Of a DNA stretch of 64,000 nucleotides, positions 25,143 to 33,463 are shown in pieces. This DNA comes from Streptomyces mirabilis. Lineage in GTDB: Bacteria > Actinomycetota > Actinomycetes > Streptomycetales > Streptomycetaceae. Position numbers and translations under genes: made by a program. The stretch covers positions 5,208,001-5,272,000 of the forward strand of contig NZ_JBCJKP010000001.1 in the NCBI RefSeq assembly GCF_039503195.1, read 5' to 3'. The notes beneath the pieces are model-generated. The model had not been told where the DNA came from. It did not search any database and was given only the letters and a program-made list of their open reading frames with translations. Position 1 is the first letter of the stretch. Each line of letters begins with the position of its first letter.

Positions 25143-26798
25143 TCAGAGCTGGGTGACGTCCAGCGTGCCCTCCGCGTACTGCCTGCGCAGCACCTTCTTG
25201 TCGAATTTGCCGACGCTCGTCTTCGGGACCGACTCGATGATCGTCCAGCGCTCGGGGAGCTGCCACTTGGCGATCTTGCCCTCCTCGGCGAGGAAGGTGC
25301 GCAGCGACACGAAGTCGGCGGTGGCGCCCTCCCTCAGGACGACCGTGGCGAGGGGGCGCTCTCCCCACTTGTCGTCGGGGACGGCGACGACGGCTGCCTC
25401 GGCGACGGCCGGATGGGACATCAGCGCGTTCTCCAGGTCGACGGAGGAGATCCACTCGCCGCCCGACTTGATGACGTCCTTGGCACGGTCGGTGAGGATC
25501 AGGAAGCCGTCGTGGCTTATCGTGCCGACGTCGCCGGTCTTGAGCCAGCCGTCCTCGCTGAACTTGTCGGCGGGGCGAACCGGTTCGGCGCCCTGGCCGC
25601 CGTAGTACGCACCCGCGATCCAGGGGCCGCGCACCTCCAGCTCGCCCGCGGACTCGCCGTCCCAGGGGAGGCGTTCGCCGCTGGGGCCGGCGAGTCGGGC
25701 CTCCACGCCGGCCGGGAAGCGGCCCTGGGTGAGGCGGTACGCGAACTCCTCGTCCGTGCCGACGACACTGGCCGGCGGCCGGGCGATCGTGCCCAGCGGG
25801 GAGGTCTCCGTCATGCCCCAGGCGTGGCAGACGCGCATGCCCAGCTTGTCGAAGGCCTCCATGAGGGAGGGCGGGCAGGCCGAGCCGCCGATGGTGACCT
25901 GGGTGAGCGAGGAGACGTCCCGGGGCTCGGCGTGCAGTTCGCCGAGCAGGCCCTGCCAGATGGTGGGGACGGCCGCGGCGTGCGTCGGCCGCTCGGACTC
26001 GATCATCTCGGCGAGCGGCGCGGGCTGGAGGAAACGGTCCGGCATGAGGAGGTTGACGCCGGTCATGAACGTGGCGTGCGGCAGGCCCCAGGCGTTGACG
26101 TGGAACTGGGGGACCACCACGAGCGAGGTGTCCTGGTCGGTGAGCCCCATCGACTGGGCCATGTTGACCTGCATGGAGTGCAGGTAGATCGAACGGTGGG
26201 AGTAGATGACGCCCTTGGGGTCGCCGGTGGTGCCGGAGGTGTAACACATGGCCGCGGCGGCACGTTCGTCCAGCTCCGGCCAGTCGTACGTGGTCGGCTT
26301 GCCTGCGATCAGCTCGTCGTACTCGTGCACCTGGACGCTCGCGCCCTCGAGCAGCGAACGGTCACCGGGGCCCGAGACGACCACGTGCTCGACCGTCGGC
26401 AGATGGGGGAGCAGCGGCGCGAGGAGCGGGAGCAGCGAGCCGTTGGCGATGATGACGCGGTCGGCGGCGTGGTTGACGATGAAGACGAGTTGTTCCGCGG
26501 GGAGGCGGAGGTTGAGCGTGTGCAGGACCGCGCCCATGGAGGGGATACCGAAGTACGCCTCGACGTGCTCGGCGTTGTTCCACATCAGCGTCGCCACACG
26601 GTCGTCGTCCTCGACACCCAGGTCCTCGCGCAGCGCGTGCGCGAGTTGGGCGGCCCGGTCGCCGATCTCGGCGTAGGAACGGCGCTGCGGCTCTCCCTCA
26701 CCCGTCCAGGTGATCACCTGCGAGGTGCCATGGATGGCCGACCCGTGGGTCAGGATCCTCGAGATCAGCAGCGGTACGTCCTGCATCGTGCTCAGCAC
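25143..26798 (-). CDS. AMP-dependent acyl-CoA synthetase (fatty-acid-CoA ligase type)
   Basis: 551 residues from a GTG at 26798, chosen because GGGAGGA lies 5 bases upstream; an ATG at 26819 lacks such a site. ANL-superfamily motifs are complete: the P-loop-like YTSGTTGDPKGV (A3), GMTETSPLG (A5), the hinge TGDVGTISHDGFLILTDRAKD (A7/A8) and the catalytic Lys in GKFDKKVLRR (A10). It activates a carboxylic acid to the acyl-CoA via an adenylate. Proximity to the sterol-type beta-oxidation operon suggests a related substrate, but that is inference. Confidence 0.92.
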   Translation of the reverse strand: MLSTMQDVPLLISRILTHGSAIHGTSQVITWTGEGEPQRRSYAEIGDRAAQLAHALREDLGVEDDDRVATLMWNNAEHVEAYFGIPSMGAVLHTLNLRLPAEQLVFIVNHAADRVIIANGSLLPLLAPLLPHLPTVEHVVVSGPGDRSLLEGASVQVHEYDELIAGKPTTYDWPELDERAAAAMCYTSGTTGDPKGVIYSHRSIYLHSMQVNMAQSMGLTDQDTSLVVVPQFHVNAWGLPHATFMTGVNLLMPDRFLQPAPLAEMIESERPTHAAAVPTIWQGLLGELHAEPRDVSSLTQVTIGGSACPPSLMEAFDKLGMRVCHAWGMTETSPLGTIARPPASVVGTDEEFAYRLTQGRFPAGVEARLAGPSGERLPWDGESAGELEVRGPWIAGAYYGGQGAEPVRPADKFSEDGWLKTGDVGTISHDGFLILTDRAKDVIKSGGEWISSVDLENALMSHPAVAEAAVVAVPDDKWGERPLATVVLREGATADFVSLRTFLAEEGKIAKWQLPERWTIIESVPKTSVGKFDKKVLRRQYAEGTLDVTQL

Positions 26799-26966
26799 GG
26801 CGTCCTCCCGGGGCGACATTGCCTACGAGGTGGTAAGGGATGCGCTGATTCTGCGCACATACCACGCGGTATGTCACTAGCTCCGGACGATCGATCAGGT
26901 CACAGGGGTCGTTCGGCTCGGACGGGAACTTCCCGCAGGGGCCGTTCGGCCCGGATCTGCCGAAGG

Positions 26967-27512
26967 TCAGCGCACGGGTTCCAGCTCCGGGTCCTCGCGC
27001 AGCTTGCCCAACGCCCGTGACACCGCCGACTTGACCGTGCCGACCGAGACGCCGAGCACCTCCGCGGTCTGCGTCTCGCTCAGGTCCTCGTAGTACCGCA
27101 GAACGACCATGGCCCGCTGCCGCGCCGGGAGCTTCATGATCGCGCGCCACATCGCGTCGTGCAGCGCCTGCTGCTCGGCCGGGTCCCCGGCGGGAACGTC
27201 CTCGGGCTCCGGGAGCTCGTCGCACACGAACTCGTCGACCTTGCGCTTGCGCCACTGCGAGGTCCGGGTGTTCAGCAGCGCACGCCGTACATAGCCGTCG
27301 AGCGCGCGATGGTCCTCGATCCGCTCCCACGCGACGTAGGTCTTGGCCAGCGCGGTCTGCAACAGGTCCTCGGCGTCGCTCGGGTTCGCGGTCAGCGAGC
27401 GGGCGGTACGCAGCAGCACCGGCTGGCGGGCCTTCATGTACGACGAGAACGACGGATACGGAAGGGTCCGTGTCCCGCCGTTCGAACCGCTGGTGCAGAC
27501 GAGTGAGGTCAT
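26967..27512 (-). CDS. SigE-family (SACE-type) ECF-like sigma factor
   Basis: 181 residues. Sigma region 2 is at about 25-95 (DAEDLLQTALAKTYVAWERI). Region 4 is at about 125-172 (LPARQRAMVVLRYYEDLSE then TAEVLGVSVGTVKSAVSRAL). It belongs to the short SigE-like sigma-70 class common in Streptomyces, many of which lack an adjacent anti-sigma factor. None is present here. Upstream (27540-27700) there are repeated CCTGAGGG motifs and a hairpin. Confidence 0.92.
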   Translation of the reverse strand: MTSLVCTSGSNGGTRTLPYPSFSSYMKARQPVLLRTARSLTANPSDAEDLLQTALAKTYVAWERIEDHRALDGYVRRALLNTRTSQWRKRKVDEFVCDELPEPEDVPAGDPAEQQALHDAMWRAIMKLPARQRAMVVLRYYEDLSETQTAEVLGVSVGTVKSAVSRALGKLREDPELEPVR

Positions 27513-27574
27513 GGCTCCACGCTAGGAGTGACCCCTACCTTTTCGGATCGGCCGCAGGTCCCGAAGAGGTGTCC

Positions 27575-27697
27575 CCCTCAGGTTGTAGGAGGGGGGCTGG
27601 CCCCACCTCCTGAGGGTGGACGAGCGGCGCCTGCACCCTGAGGGTTCACCCCTGAGAGACCCGTACGGCCGTAGTACGGCGGCTGCCGCCGTACTAC
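27575..27697. promoter_or_regulatory. CCTGAGGG repeats and hairpin between sigma and thiolase genes
   Basis: CCTGAGGG occurs inverted at 27575-27582 and direct at 27609-27616 and 27637-27644. A 12-bp stem hairpin (27671-27697) follows. The hairpin may end the minus-strand lipid operon, and the motifs may serve the sigma-factor promoter. No gene lies in 27513-27775. Confidence 0.5.
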
Positions 27698-27775
27698 CCG
27701 GGATGTCCCCGAGGGGCCCCGAGGACTCCGCGACGCGGGGCGAGTGGGGAGAGCGGGGCGAGCCCCACAGCGTAC

Positions 27776-28945
27776 TCATCCCCCGTCCGCCCCCAGGATC
27801 AACCCCGACGTGGGGACCCCCGTGCCCGCGGTGACCAGGGTGCGACCGGCGCCCGGTATCTGGTTCACGGACGTGCCGCGCAGCTGGCGAACGGCCTCCG
27901 CCACCCCGTTCATCCCGTGCAGGTACGCCTCCCCGAGTTGCCCCCCGTGGGTGTTCAGCGGCAGCCGCTCCTCGGCAACGAAGTCCGCGGCCTCCCCCGG
28001 CTTGCAGAACCCGAACTCCTCCAACTGCATCAGCACGAACGGCGTGAAGTGGTCGTACAGGATGCCCACGTCGATGTCCGTAGGGGTCAGCCCCGAGGTC
28101 CGCCACAGCTGGCGCGCCACGACCCCCATCTCCGGCAGCCCGGTCAACTCGTCCCGGTAGAAACTCGTCATCTGCTCCTGCGCCCGGCCCGCGCCCTGGG
28201 CCGCCGCCGTGATCACCGCGGGCGGATGCGGCAGCTCCCGGGCACGCTCCACGGAGGTGACGACCAGCGCTTGGCCGCCGTCCGTCTCCTGGCAGCAGTC
28301 CAGCAGCCGCAGCGGCTCCACGATCCATCGCGAGGCCGCGTGTTCGGCGAGGGTGATCGGTCTGCCGTGGAAGTACGCCGCCGGGTTCGTCGCCGCGTAC
28401 TTGCGGTCCACCACGGCGACGTGGCCGAAGGCCTCGGGCGTCAGTCCGTAGGTGTGCAGATACCGCTGGGCCGCCATCGCCACCCAGGACGCCGGGGTGA
28501 GCAGCCCGAACGGCAGGGCCCAGCCCAGCGCGACGCCCTCGGCCGACGGCTCCCGCTGCTGCACCCCCGCTCCGAATCTCCGCCCCGACCGCTCGTTGAA
28601 CGCCCGGTAGCAGACGACGACCTCGGCCACCCCGGTCGCCACCGCGAGTGCCGCCTGCTGGACGGTCGCGCAGGCCGCGCCGCCTCCGTAGTGCACCCGG
28701 GAGAAGAAGGACAGCTCGCCGATCCCGGCCGCCTGGGCGACGGTGATCTCCGGGCTGGTGTCCATGGTGAACGTGACCATCCCGTCCACCTCGGCCGGTG
28801 TCAGTCCCGCGTCGTCGAGCGCCGCCCGCACCGCCTCCGCGGCGAGCGTCAGCTCGCTGCGCCCGGAGTCCTTGGAGAATTCGGTGGCCCCGATCCCGAC
28901 GATCGCCGCCCGGCCGCCGAGCCGGTCCCTCGTGCGTACGCTCAC
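27776..28945 (-). CDS. Thiolase-like lipid-transfer protein (Ltp2-like aldolase/thiolase)
   Basis: 389 residues, GTG start overlapping the upstream MaoC stop (GTGA). Thiolase fold of the SCP2/Ltp class: AAIVGIGATEFSKDSGRSE, HYGGGAACATVQQAALAVA around the nucleophile region, where the usual Cys is not in the standard place, and NTHGGQLGEAYLHGMNGVAEA near the C-terminus. In Mycobacterium tuberculosis the equivalent igr-operon gene ltp2 encodes a retro-aldolase that works only with the DUF35 domain of ChsH2. The same partner types are next to it here. It is the last gene of the five-gene operon. Confidence 0.88.
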   Translation of the reverse strand: MSVRTRDRLGGRAAIVGIGATEFSKDSGRSELTLAAEAVRAALDDAGLTPAEVDGMVTFTMDTSPEITVAQAAGIGELSFFSRVHYGGGAACATVQQAALAVATGVAEVVVCYRAFNERSGRRFGAGVQQREPSAEGVALGWALPFGLLTPASWVAMAAQRYLHTYGLTPEAFGHVAVVDRKYAATNPAAYFHGRPITLAEHAASRWIVEPLRLLDCCQETDGGQALVVTSVERARELPHPPAVITAAAQGAGRAQEQMTSFYRDELTGLPEMGVVARQLWRTSGLTPTDIDVGILYDHFTPFVLMQLEEFGFCKPGEAADFVAEERLPLNTHGGQLGEAYLHGMNGVAEAVRQLRGTSVNQIPGAGRTLVTAGTGVPTSGLILGADGG

Positions 28946-29433
28946 GAGGCGCCTCCGGGCGGCAGGGTGACCGTCACGGTCCCGGTCACATGTCTGCCGA
29001 TGCCGTTCGCCCCGACGACGCGCACGGTCGCGGTGTCGCCCTCGACCTCTTCGACCCTGCCGGTCAACACCATCGTGTCGCCCGGGTAGTTGGGTGCTCC
29101 CAGCCGTACGGCCACCTTGCGGAGGACGGCGTCCGGTCCGAAGTGGTCCGTGATGTACCGCCCGACGAGGCCGTTGGTGGTCAGGATGTTCATGAAGACG
29201 TCGGGGGAGCCCCTGTGCCGTGCCAGCTCGGCGTCGTGGTGCACGTCCTGGTAGTCCCGGGACGCGATCGCCCCGGCCACGATCAGCGTGCGCGTGATCT
29301 CGATCTCCAGCGGCGGCAGCTCATCACCGGCCCGCACCCGCTCGCCCGCTCCGACCCGCACCCGCGCGCGCTCCCCAGCCCGCACGCGCTCGCCCTCTCC
29401 GACCCGCGCGCGCTCCCCTTCCCCGGCCCTCAT
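28942..29433 (-). CDS. MaoC-like hydratase subunit (ChsH1-like)
   Basis: 163 residues from the ATG at 29433, which overlaps the upstream dehydrogenase stop by 4 bp. The first 35 residues are a repetitive Arg/Gly/Glu/Ala tract (RAGEGERARVGEGERVRAGE) encoded by tandem DNA repeats, absent from normal MaoC proteins. Then a hot-dog fold follows: ASRDYQDVHHDAELARHRGSP carries the (S/A)-x-D-x-N/H-P-like hydratase motif, then NYPGDTMVLTGRVEEV. It should pair with the MaoC half of the ChsH2-like protein to form a heteromeric enoyl-CoA hydratase. Confidence 0.85.
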   Translation of the reverse strand: MRAGEGERARVGEGERVRAGERARVRVGAGERVRAGDELPPLEIEITRTLIVAGAIASRDYQDVHHDAELARHRGSPDVFMNILTTNGLVGRYITDHFGPDAVLRKVAVRLGAPNYPGDTMVLTGRVEEVEGDTATVRVVGANGIGRHVTGTVTVTLPPGGAS

Positions 29434-30499
29434 GTCTCCTCCTCCCCGCTCGCGATCAGCTCCCCCAGTTCCTGGAGGACTTCGCTCCCGCACCCCAGGT
29501 ACGCGTCCAGCTGCCGCCCCCACAGGAAGTGCCGGTGCACCGGGTGCTCCAGGTCGGCGCCCGTCCCTCCGTGCAGATGCTGGCCCGCGTGAACGACCCG
29601 CTGACCCGCCTCGGACGCCCACCAGGCCGCGGTCAGCGCGTGCGTCGCGTACGCGAGCCCCTCGTCGCGCCGCCACGCCGCCTCGTACGCCGTCACGCGT
29701 ATCGCCTCGGTGTCCATGTACGCGTCCGCGGCCTGGAGTTGGACACCCTGCTTGACGGCGAGCGGACGTCCGAACTGCTCGCGCGTGTTGGTGTGCTCCA
29801 CTGCTCGTGCCAGCGACCCGGCGCACACCCCGGCCTGCATCCCCGCGAAGGCCGTCCGGGCGGTGGCGAGCACGTCGTCGTAGGCGTCCGTCCCGCCCAC
29901 CGGCTCCCCCGGCGTCCCGTCGAGCGTCAGCCGTCCCGCCGCCCAGGGCGCCGTCAGCTCGACCGGCGCGCACCGCGCGTCAGCGGTCCGCACGAGCCAC
30001 AACCGGCGCCGGTCGTCCGCGACGAGCACATGGGTGGCGTCGCGCAGCCACGGCACCACGGGGACGACTCCGCTCAACCGCCCCGCCGCGTCCGCCCGCA
30101 CACCCCCCGGCTCGAAGACCGCCCCGCACACCACGGCCGTCCCGTCCCCGATCCCCGGCAGCAGCCGCTCCCGCTGCTCCGGTGATCCGTGGGCGGACAC
30201 CGCCAGCAGCCCGTACACACAGCTCGCCGCGAACGGCACCTGGGCCGTGGTCCGCCCCTGCTCCTCCAGGAGCAGCACCAGGCCGAGGAGCCCCGTGTCC
30301 GCGACGGCCGCCACCAGCCCGGCCGCGCACAGCGCCTTCCATGTCTCGGCGTCGCTGCCGGTGCCGGATGGAAGTCCCCCTGCTCGAGCGAAGCCGAGAG
30401 ATCGAGGGAGGCGAGCCGCTCCGGGGTGGAGAGGTCGCCGAAGATCCGCGCGGCCAGGGCGCGGGCGGCCGCCTGTTCCTCGGTGGGCGTGAAGTCCAT
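29430..30499 (-). pseudogene. Acyl-CoA dehydrogenase (ChsE1-like), frame broken near 30370-30400
   Basis: The ATG at 30499 begins a normal acyl-CoA dehydrogenase N-terminus (DFTPTEEQAAARALAARIFG). The frame is lost after LSASLEQGDFHP. It resumes two bases out of phase as ETWKALCAAGLVAAVADTGL and continues to the end at 29430 (EQFGRPLAVKQGVQLQAADAY, GGTGADLEHPVHRHFLWGR). The break coincides with a Streptomyces-type dispersed repeat (30366-30410), so an element insertion is the likely cause. A 294-residue frame from 30314 could still be translated. Short, FAD-poor dehydrogenases of this kind are the ChsE1 (FadE28) partner in the igr operon. Confidence 0.75.
30366..30410. repeat. Short dispersed repeat, family A (copy 1)
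   Basis: The core TCCCCCTGCTCGAGC is followed by a CGAAGCCGAGAG-type arm. A related copy is at 50660-50700. As I recall, similar elements occur at many places in Streptomyces genomes, usually between genes; here it sits inside a coding sequence. Confidence 0.65.
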
Positions 30500-30500
30500 G

Positions 30501-31409
30501 TCAGCGTCCCCCCTCCGCACCGGCCCGGAAGACCGGCAGCACCAGCTCCTCGTCGTACCGCTCGAACCGGAGCCGCACGGGCATCCCGATCCGCACCTTG
30601 TCGGACGGCACCCCGATGACGTTGCTGACGATCCGGACACCCTCGGCCAGTTCGATCAGGCCCACGGCGTACGGAGGGTCGAAGGCGGGGAACGGCGGGT
30701 GGTGCATGACGACGTACGAGTAGACCGTCCCCTCTCCGCTCGCCTCGACCGTGTCCCACTCCGGGGAGCCGCACGCGCCGCAGCCCGGCAGCCAGGGAAA
30801 CCGCAGCGTCCCGCAGCCGCCGCACCGCTGGATCAGCAGCTGGTGCCGGCCGACGCCCTCCCAGAACCCGGCGTTGTCCCGGTTGACGACCGGTCGTGGC
30901 CGGGCCGCCTTGGACCTGGTGCGCGCGGGGGCGTACTTGAGGATCCGGAACCGGTGCGTCCCCGCCGGCTCCCCGTTCGCCCGTACGTCCATCCGTGTCG
31001 TGACGAAGTGCCCGGTGCCCAGCTTGGTGGTCTTGCGCTCGGAGACCGACTCGATCACCGCGTCGAAGGTGATCTCGTCGCCGGGACGCAGCGGGCGCAG
31101 ATACTCCTGCTCGCAGTCGGTGGCGACCACGGAGGTGCAGCCGGCCTCGTCGAGCAGGCCGAGCAGTTCGTCGTACGCGTCCGAGCGGCCCTCGTGCCCG
31201 GACAGGCCGCCCATCGTCCATACCTGGAGCATGGTGGGCGGCGCCACGGCGTCCGGACCCGTGTACGCCGCGTTGGTGTCGCCCATCGCCTCGCACCAGT
31301 GCCGGATCATCGGCTCGTTGACCGGGTCCTTGCCCACGCCCGCGACGGCGGCCGCACGCCCTTCGTACGCCTTGAGCCGCGCCTCCAGCTCGGCCACCTC
31401 GTCGCTCAC
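30501..31409 (-). CDS. MaoC-DUF35 (OB-fold) fusion, ChsH2-like
   Basis: 302 residues from a GTG at 31409 that overlaps the upstream dehydrogenase stop (GTGA). Residues about 1-165 are a MaoC-like hot-dog domain (GDTNAAYTGPDAVAPPTML, LRPGDEITFDAVIESVSERK). Residues about 175-300 are DUF35 with a four-cysteine zinc rubredoxin-like knuckle (CGGCGTLRFPWLPGCGACG) and an OB-fold (GEGTVYSYVVMHHPPFPAFD). This exact fusion is ChsH2 of the mycobacterial steroid side-chain pathway: the hydratase half pairs with ChsH1, and DUF35 supports Ltp2. Both partners are encoded just downstream. Confidence 0.9.
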   Translation of the reverse strand: MSDEVAELEARLKAYEGRAAAVAGVGKDPVNEPMIRHWCEAMGDTNAAYTGPDAVAPPTMLQVWTMGGLSGHEGRSDAYDELLGLLDEAGCTSVVATDCEQEYLRPLRPGDEITFDAVIESVSERKTTKLGTGHFVTTRMDVRANGEPAGTHRFRILKYAPARTRSKAARPRPVVNRDNAGFWEGVGRHQLLIQRCGGCGTLRFPWLPGCGACGSPEWDTVEASGEGTVYSYVVMHHPPFPAFDPPYAVGLIELAEGVRIVSNVIGVPSDKVRIGMPVRLRFERYDEELVLPVFRAGAEGGR

Positions 31410-32569
31410 CGCCGCCCCCTCGCCATCCCGAGCCGCATGGTCGCCACGATCTCCCGCTGCACCTCGCTCACCCCGCCCCCGAACGTGTTGATCTGCGCCG
31501 CCCTGTTCATCCGCTCCAGCTCGCCGTCCCCGAACACACCCGGCGAACCGGAGCGCACCAGCGCCTGCGGACCCACGACTTCCTGACACATTCGGTACGA
31601 AGCGACCGCCGATTCCGTTCCCGCGACCTTCACGCCGCTCGCGTCGCCCGGGGCCAGTCGGCCGGCCCCGACATCCCCCACCAAACGCCAGTTGAGCAGG
31701 CGCGATGCCGCCAGCCGGGCATGCACTTCGGCCAGCCGAGAACGCACCCAGGGCTCGTCAACCCGCCGCCGCCCCGTCACCGGATCGGGGGTGCGTGCCG
31801 CGCGCAGCGCGGCCGCGTAGAAGTCCTCGGCCTGCATGCCGATCGCGGCGAGGGCGACCCGCTCGTGGTTGAGCTGGTTGGTGATGAGCTCCCAGCCGCC
31901 GTTCTCCTCGCCGACGAGGTTCGAGGAGGGGACGCGGATGCCGTCGTAGTACGTGGCCGTGGTGGTCAGCCCGCCCACCGTCTCGATCGGTGTCCACGAG
32001 AAACCCGGCGCGTCCGTGGGCACGAGGACGATCGAGATGCCCCGGTGCTTGGGCGCGTCGGGGTCGGTGCGGCAGGCGAGCCAGATCCAGTCGGCGTGCT
32101 GGGCGTTGGAGGTGAAGATCTTCTGCCCGTCGATCAGCCAGGACTCGCCCTCCCGCACGGCGCGGGTGCGCAGCGAGGCCAGGTCCGTGCCCGCCGAAGG
32201 CTCCGAGTACCCGATCGCGAAGACGAGGTCGCCGCTGAGGACGCGCGGCAGGAAGTACTCCTTCTGCGCCTCGCTCCCGTACTTCATGAGGGTCGGTCCG
32301 ACGGTGTTCAGCGTGACCATCGACACCGGCGCTCCGGCCCGGTACGCCTCGTCGAAGAAAACGAACTGCTCGTCGGCTCCGCGCCCCTGGCCCCCGTACG
32401 CGACGGGCCAGCCGATGCCGAGCAGTCCGTCGGCGCCGATGCGGCGCAGCAGCGCGCGCTGTCTGCCGGGGTCGTCGGCGGGCGGGGGACCGTCGGGCAT
32501 CAGGTCCCGGAAGTACGTACGCAGTTCGGCGCGCAGCCGTTGCTGGCGCTCGGTGGGGGCGAGGTGCAC
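31406..32569 (-). CDS. Acyl-CoA dehydrogenase (ChsE2/FadE29-like)
   Basis: 387 residues, GTG start. Complete dehydrogenase fold: FAIGYSEPSAGTDLASLRTR, then DGQKIFTSNAQHADWIWLACRT for substrate and flavin binding, and RMCQEVVGPQALVR with INTFGGGVSEVQREIVA for flavin contacts at the C-terminus. It is the first gene of the operon, behind a palindromic operator. With the second, smaller dehydrogenase it would form the heterotetrameric alpha2beta2 enzyme characteristic of steroid side-chain oxidation. Substrate assignment is inferred from gene order. Confidence 0.92.
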   Translation of the reverse strand: MHLAPTERQQRLRAELRTYFRDLMPDGPPPADDPGRQRALLRRIGADGLLGIGWPVAYGGQGRGADEQFVFFDEAYRAGAPVSMVTLNTVGPTLMKYGSEAQKEYFLPRVLSGDLVFAIGYSEPSAGTDLASLRTRAVREGESWLIDGQKIFTSNAQHADWIWLACRTDPDAPKHRGISIVLVPTDAPGFSWTPIETVGGLTTTATYYDGIRVPSSNLVGEENGGWELITNQLNHERVALAAIGMQAEDFYAAALRAARTPDPVTGRRRVDEPWVRSRLAEVHARLAASRLLNWRLVGDVGAGRLAPGDASGVKVAGTESAVASYRMCQEVVGPQALVRSGSPGVFGDGELERMNRAAQINTFGGGVSEVQREIVATMRLGMARGRR

Positions 32570-32606
32570 GGCGGCGGCCCTCCCGGACCTCGTACGAACA
32601 AGGCTT

Positions 32607-32623
32607 TCTGACTGTCCGTCAGA
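32607..32623. promoter_or_regulatory. TCTGAC-N5-GTCAGA operator before lipid operon
   Basis: Perfect 6-bp inverted arms around a 5-base spacer, 38 bp before the start of the first dehydrogenase gene. It has the size of a TetR-family operator. It is not the KstR or KstR2 consensus of mycobacteria. No regulator gene is adjacent. Confidence 0.6.
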
Positions 32624-32677
32624 TAGTGGGAGCTGTCAAGGTCACGACGGGAGGGGACCGCCGGGGAGGGATGCGCG

Positions 32678-32723
32678 AAAGCGTCTGCGCGACGGCACCG
32701 AAGTGCCGTCGCGCAGACGCTTT
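32678..32723 (-). terminator. Strong hairpin terminator
   Basis: Perfect 21-bp stem with a CGAA loop and flanking A/T runs, 74 bp beyond the stop of the small secreted protein gene. Confidence 0.88.
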
Positions 32724-32796
32724 TCCACCCCCAGAGCACCCCACACGGTGCTTCAAGGCCGATGAGCCCGTCGAAAGCGGGCGAATCGGCCCCGGC

Positions 32797-33102
32797 TCAC
32801 CAGAGGTTGGTGAAGTTGATGACGGTGTGCGACTGGTCGATGGCCGTGAACGCGGAGTTCTTGACCTGCGCCGTGTTGCTCTGGTTCGAGGCCCCGGCGC
32901 CGACCGCCTGCTGTTGCGTGGTGGAGGAGTTGCCGCTGTTGTTGTGTCCGACCCCGCTGCCGCTGACGGTTGCCACGCCCGCGTTCGATCCGTCGTCCGC
33001 GAATGCGCCGTTGTCCGCCGCGGCGACACCCGTGAAGAGGGCCGCGGCGAGGGGCAGGGCCGAGACGGCGGCGAGAACACGGGCGGTACGGATGCTTGCC
33101 AT
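32797..33102 (-). CDS. Small secreted Asn/Ser/Gln-rich protein
   Basis: 101 residues from the ATG at 33102, with GGAGG 8 bases upstream. Signal peptide about 1-29 (ending GVAAA-DN). The mature chain of about 70 residues is rich in Gly, Ser, Asn and Gln (VGHNNSGNSSTTQQQAVGAG) and ends in a hydrophobic HTVINFTNLW. It has no cysteines. Composition resembles small surface-active or amyloid-prone streptomycete proteins, but it has no chaplin or rodlin motif, so no function is assigned. Strong RBS and terminator suggest high expression. Confidence 0.75.
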   Translation of the reverse strand: MASIRTARVLAAVSALPLAAALFTGVAAADNGAFADDGSNAGVATVSGSGVGHNNSGNSSTTQQQAVGAGASNQSNTAQVKNSAFTAIDQSHTVINFTNLW

Positions 33103-33463
33103 GTGAATTCCTCCAAGAACCGGATGTACGGACCGGCGCGAACCGGGAAGTACTGCTCGTTCCAAGGCGGTTGGCCGACCGCCCCGGCGCTGCTCACGAC
33201 GTCGCGAGTCCAGAGTTGCCCACCGAATCCCCGGCGAACCACCCCGGAAGCCGTGATTCGCCCTCAAGCGTGAGTACATGTCGATAAACCCTCTTCATGA
33301 CAAGAAACCCCAGCTCAGACCGGATCGGACAGCTCGACCCCGGGCACCCCAAGAGGGGAACCGTTCCGCCACTTTTTGGCCAATCCTGCCTAAATCACCT
33401 TCTCGACACCCCCGCGCCCGGCAAGCCCTTCCCTTTTTCGAACACTCGTACGAACATGGATGC

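Noticed and set aside
32797..33102. Small secreted protein considered as chaplin or rodlin
   Set aside because: No cysteines, no chaplin core motif, and the sequence does not match rodlin patterns.
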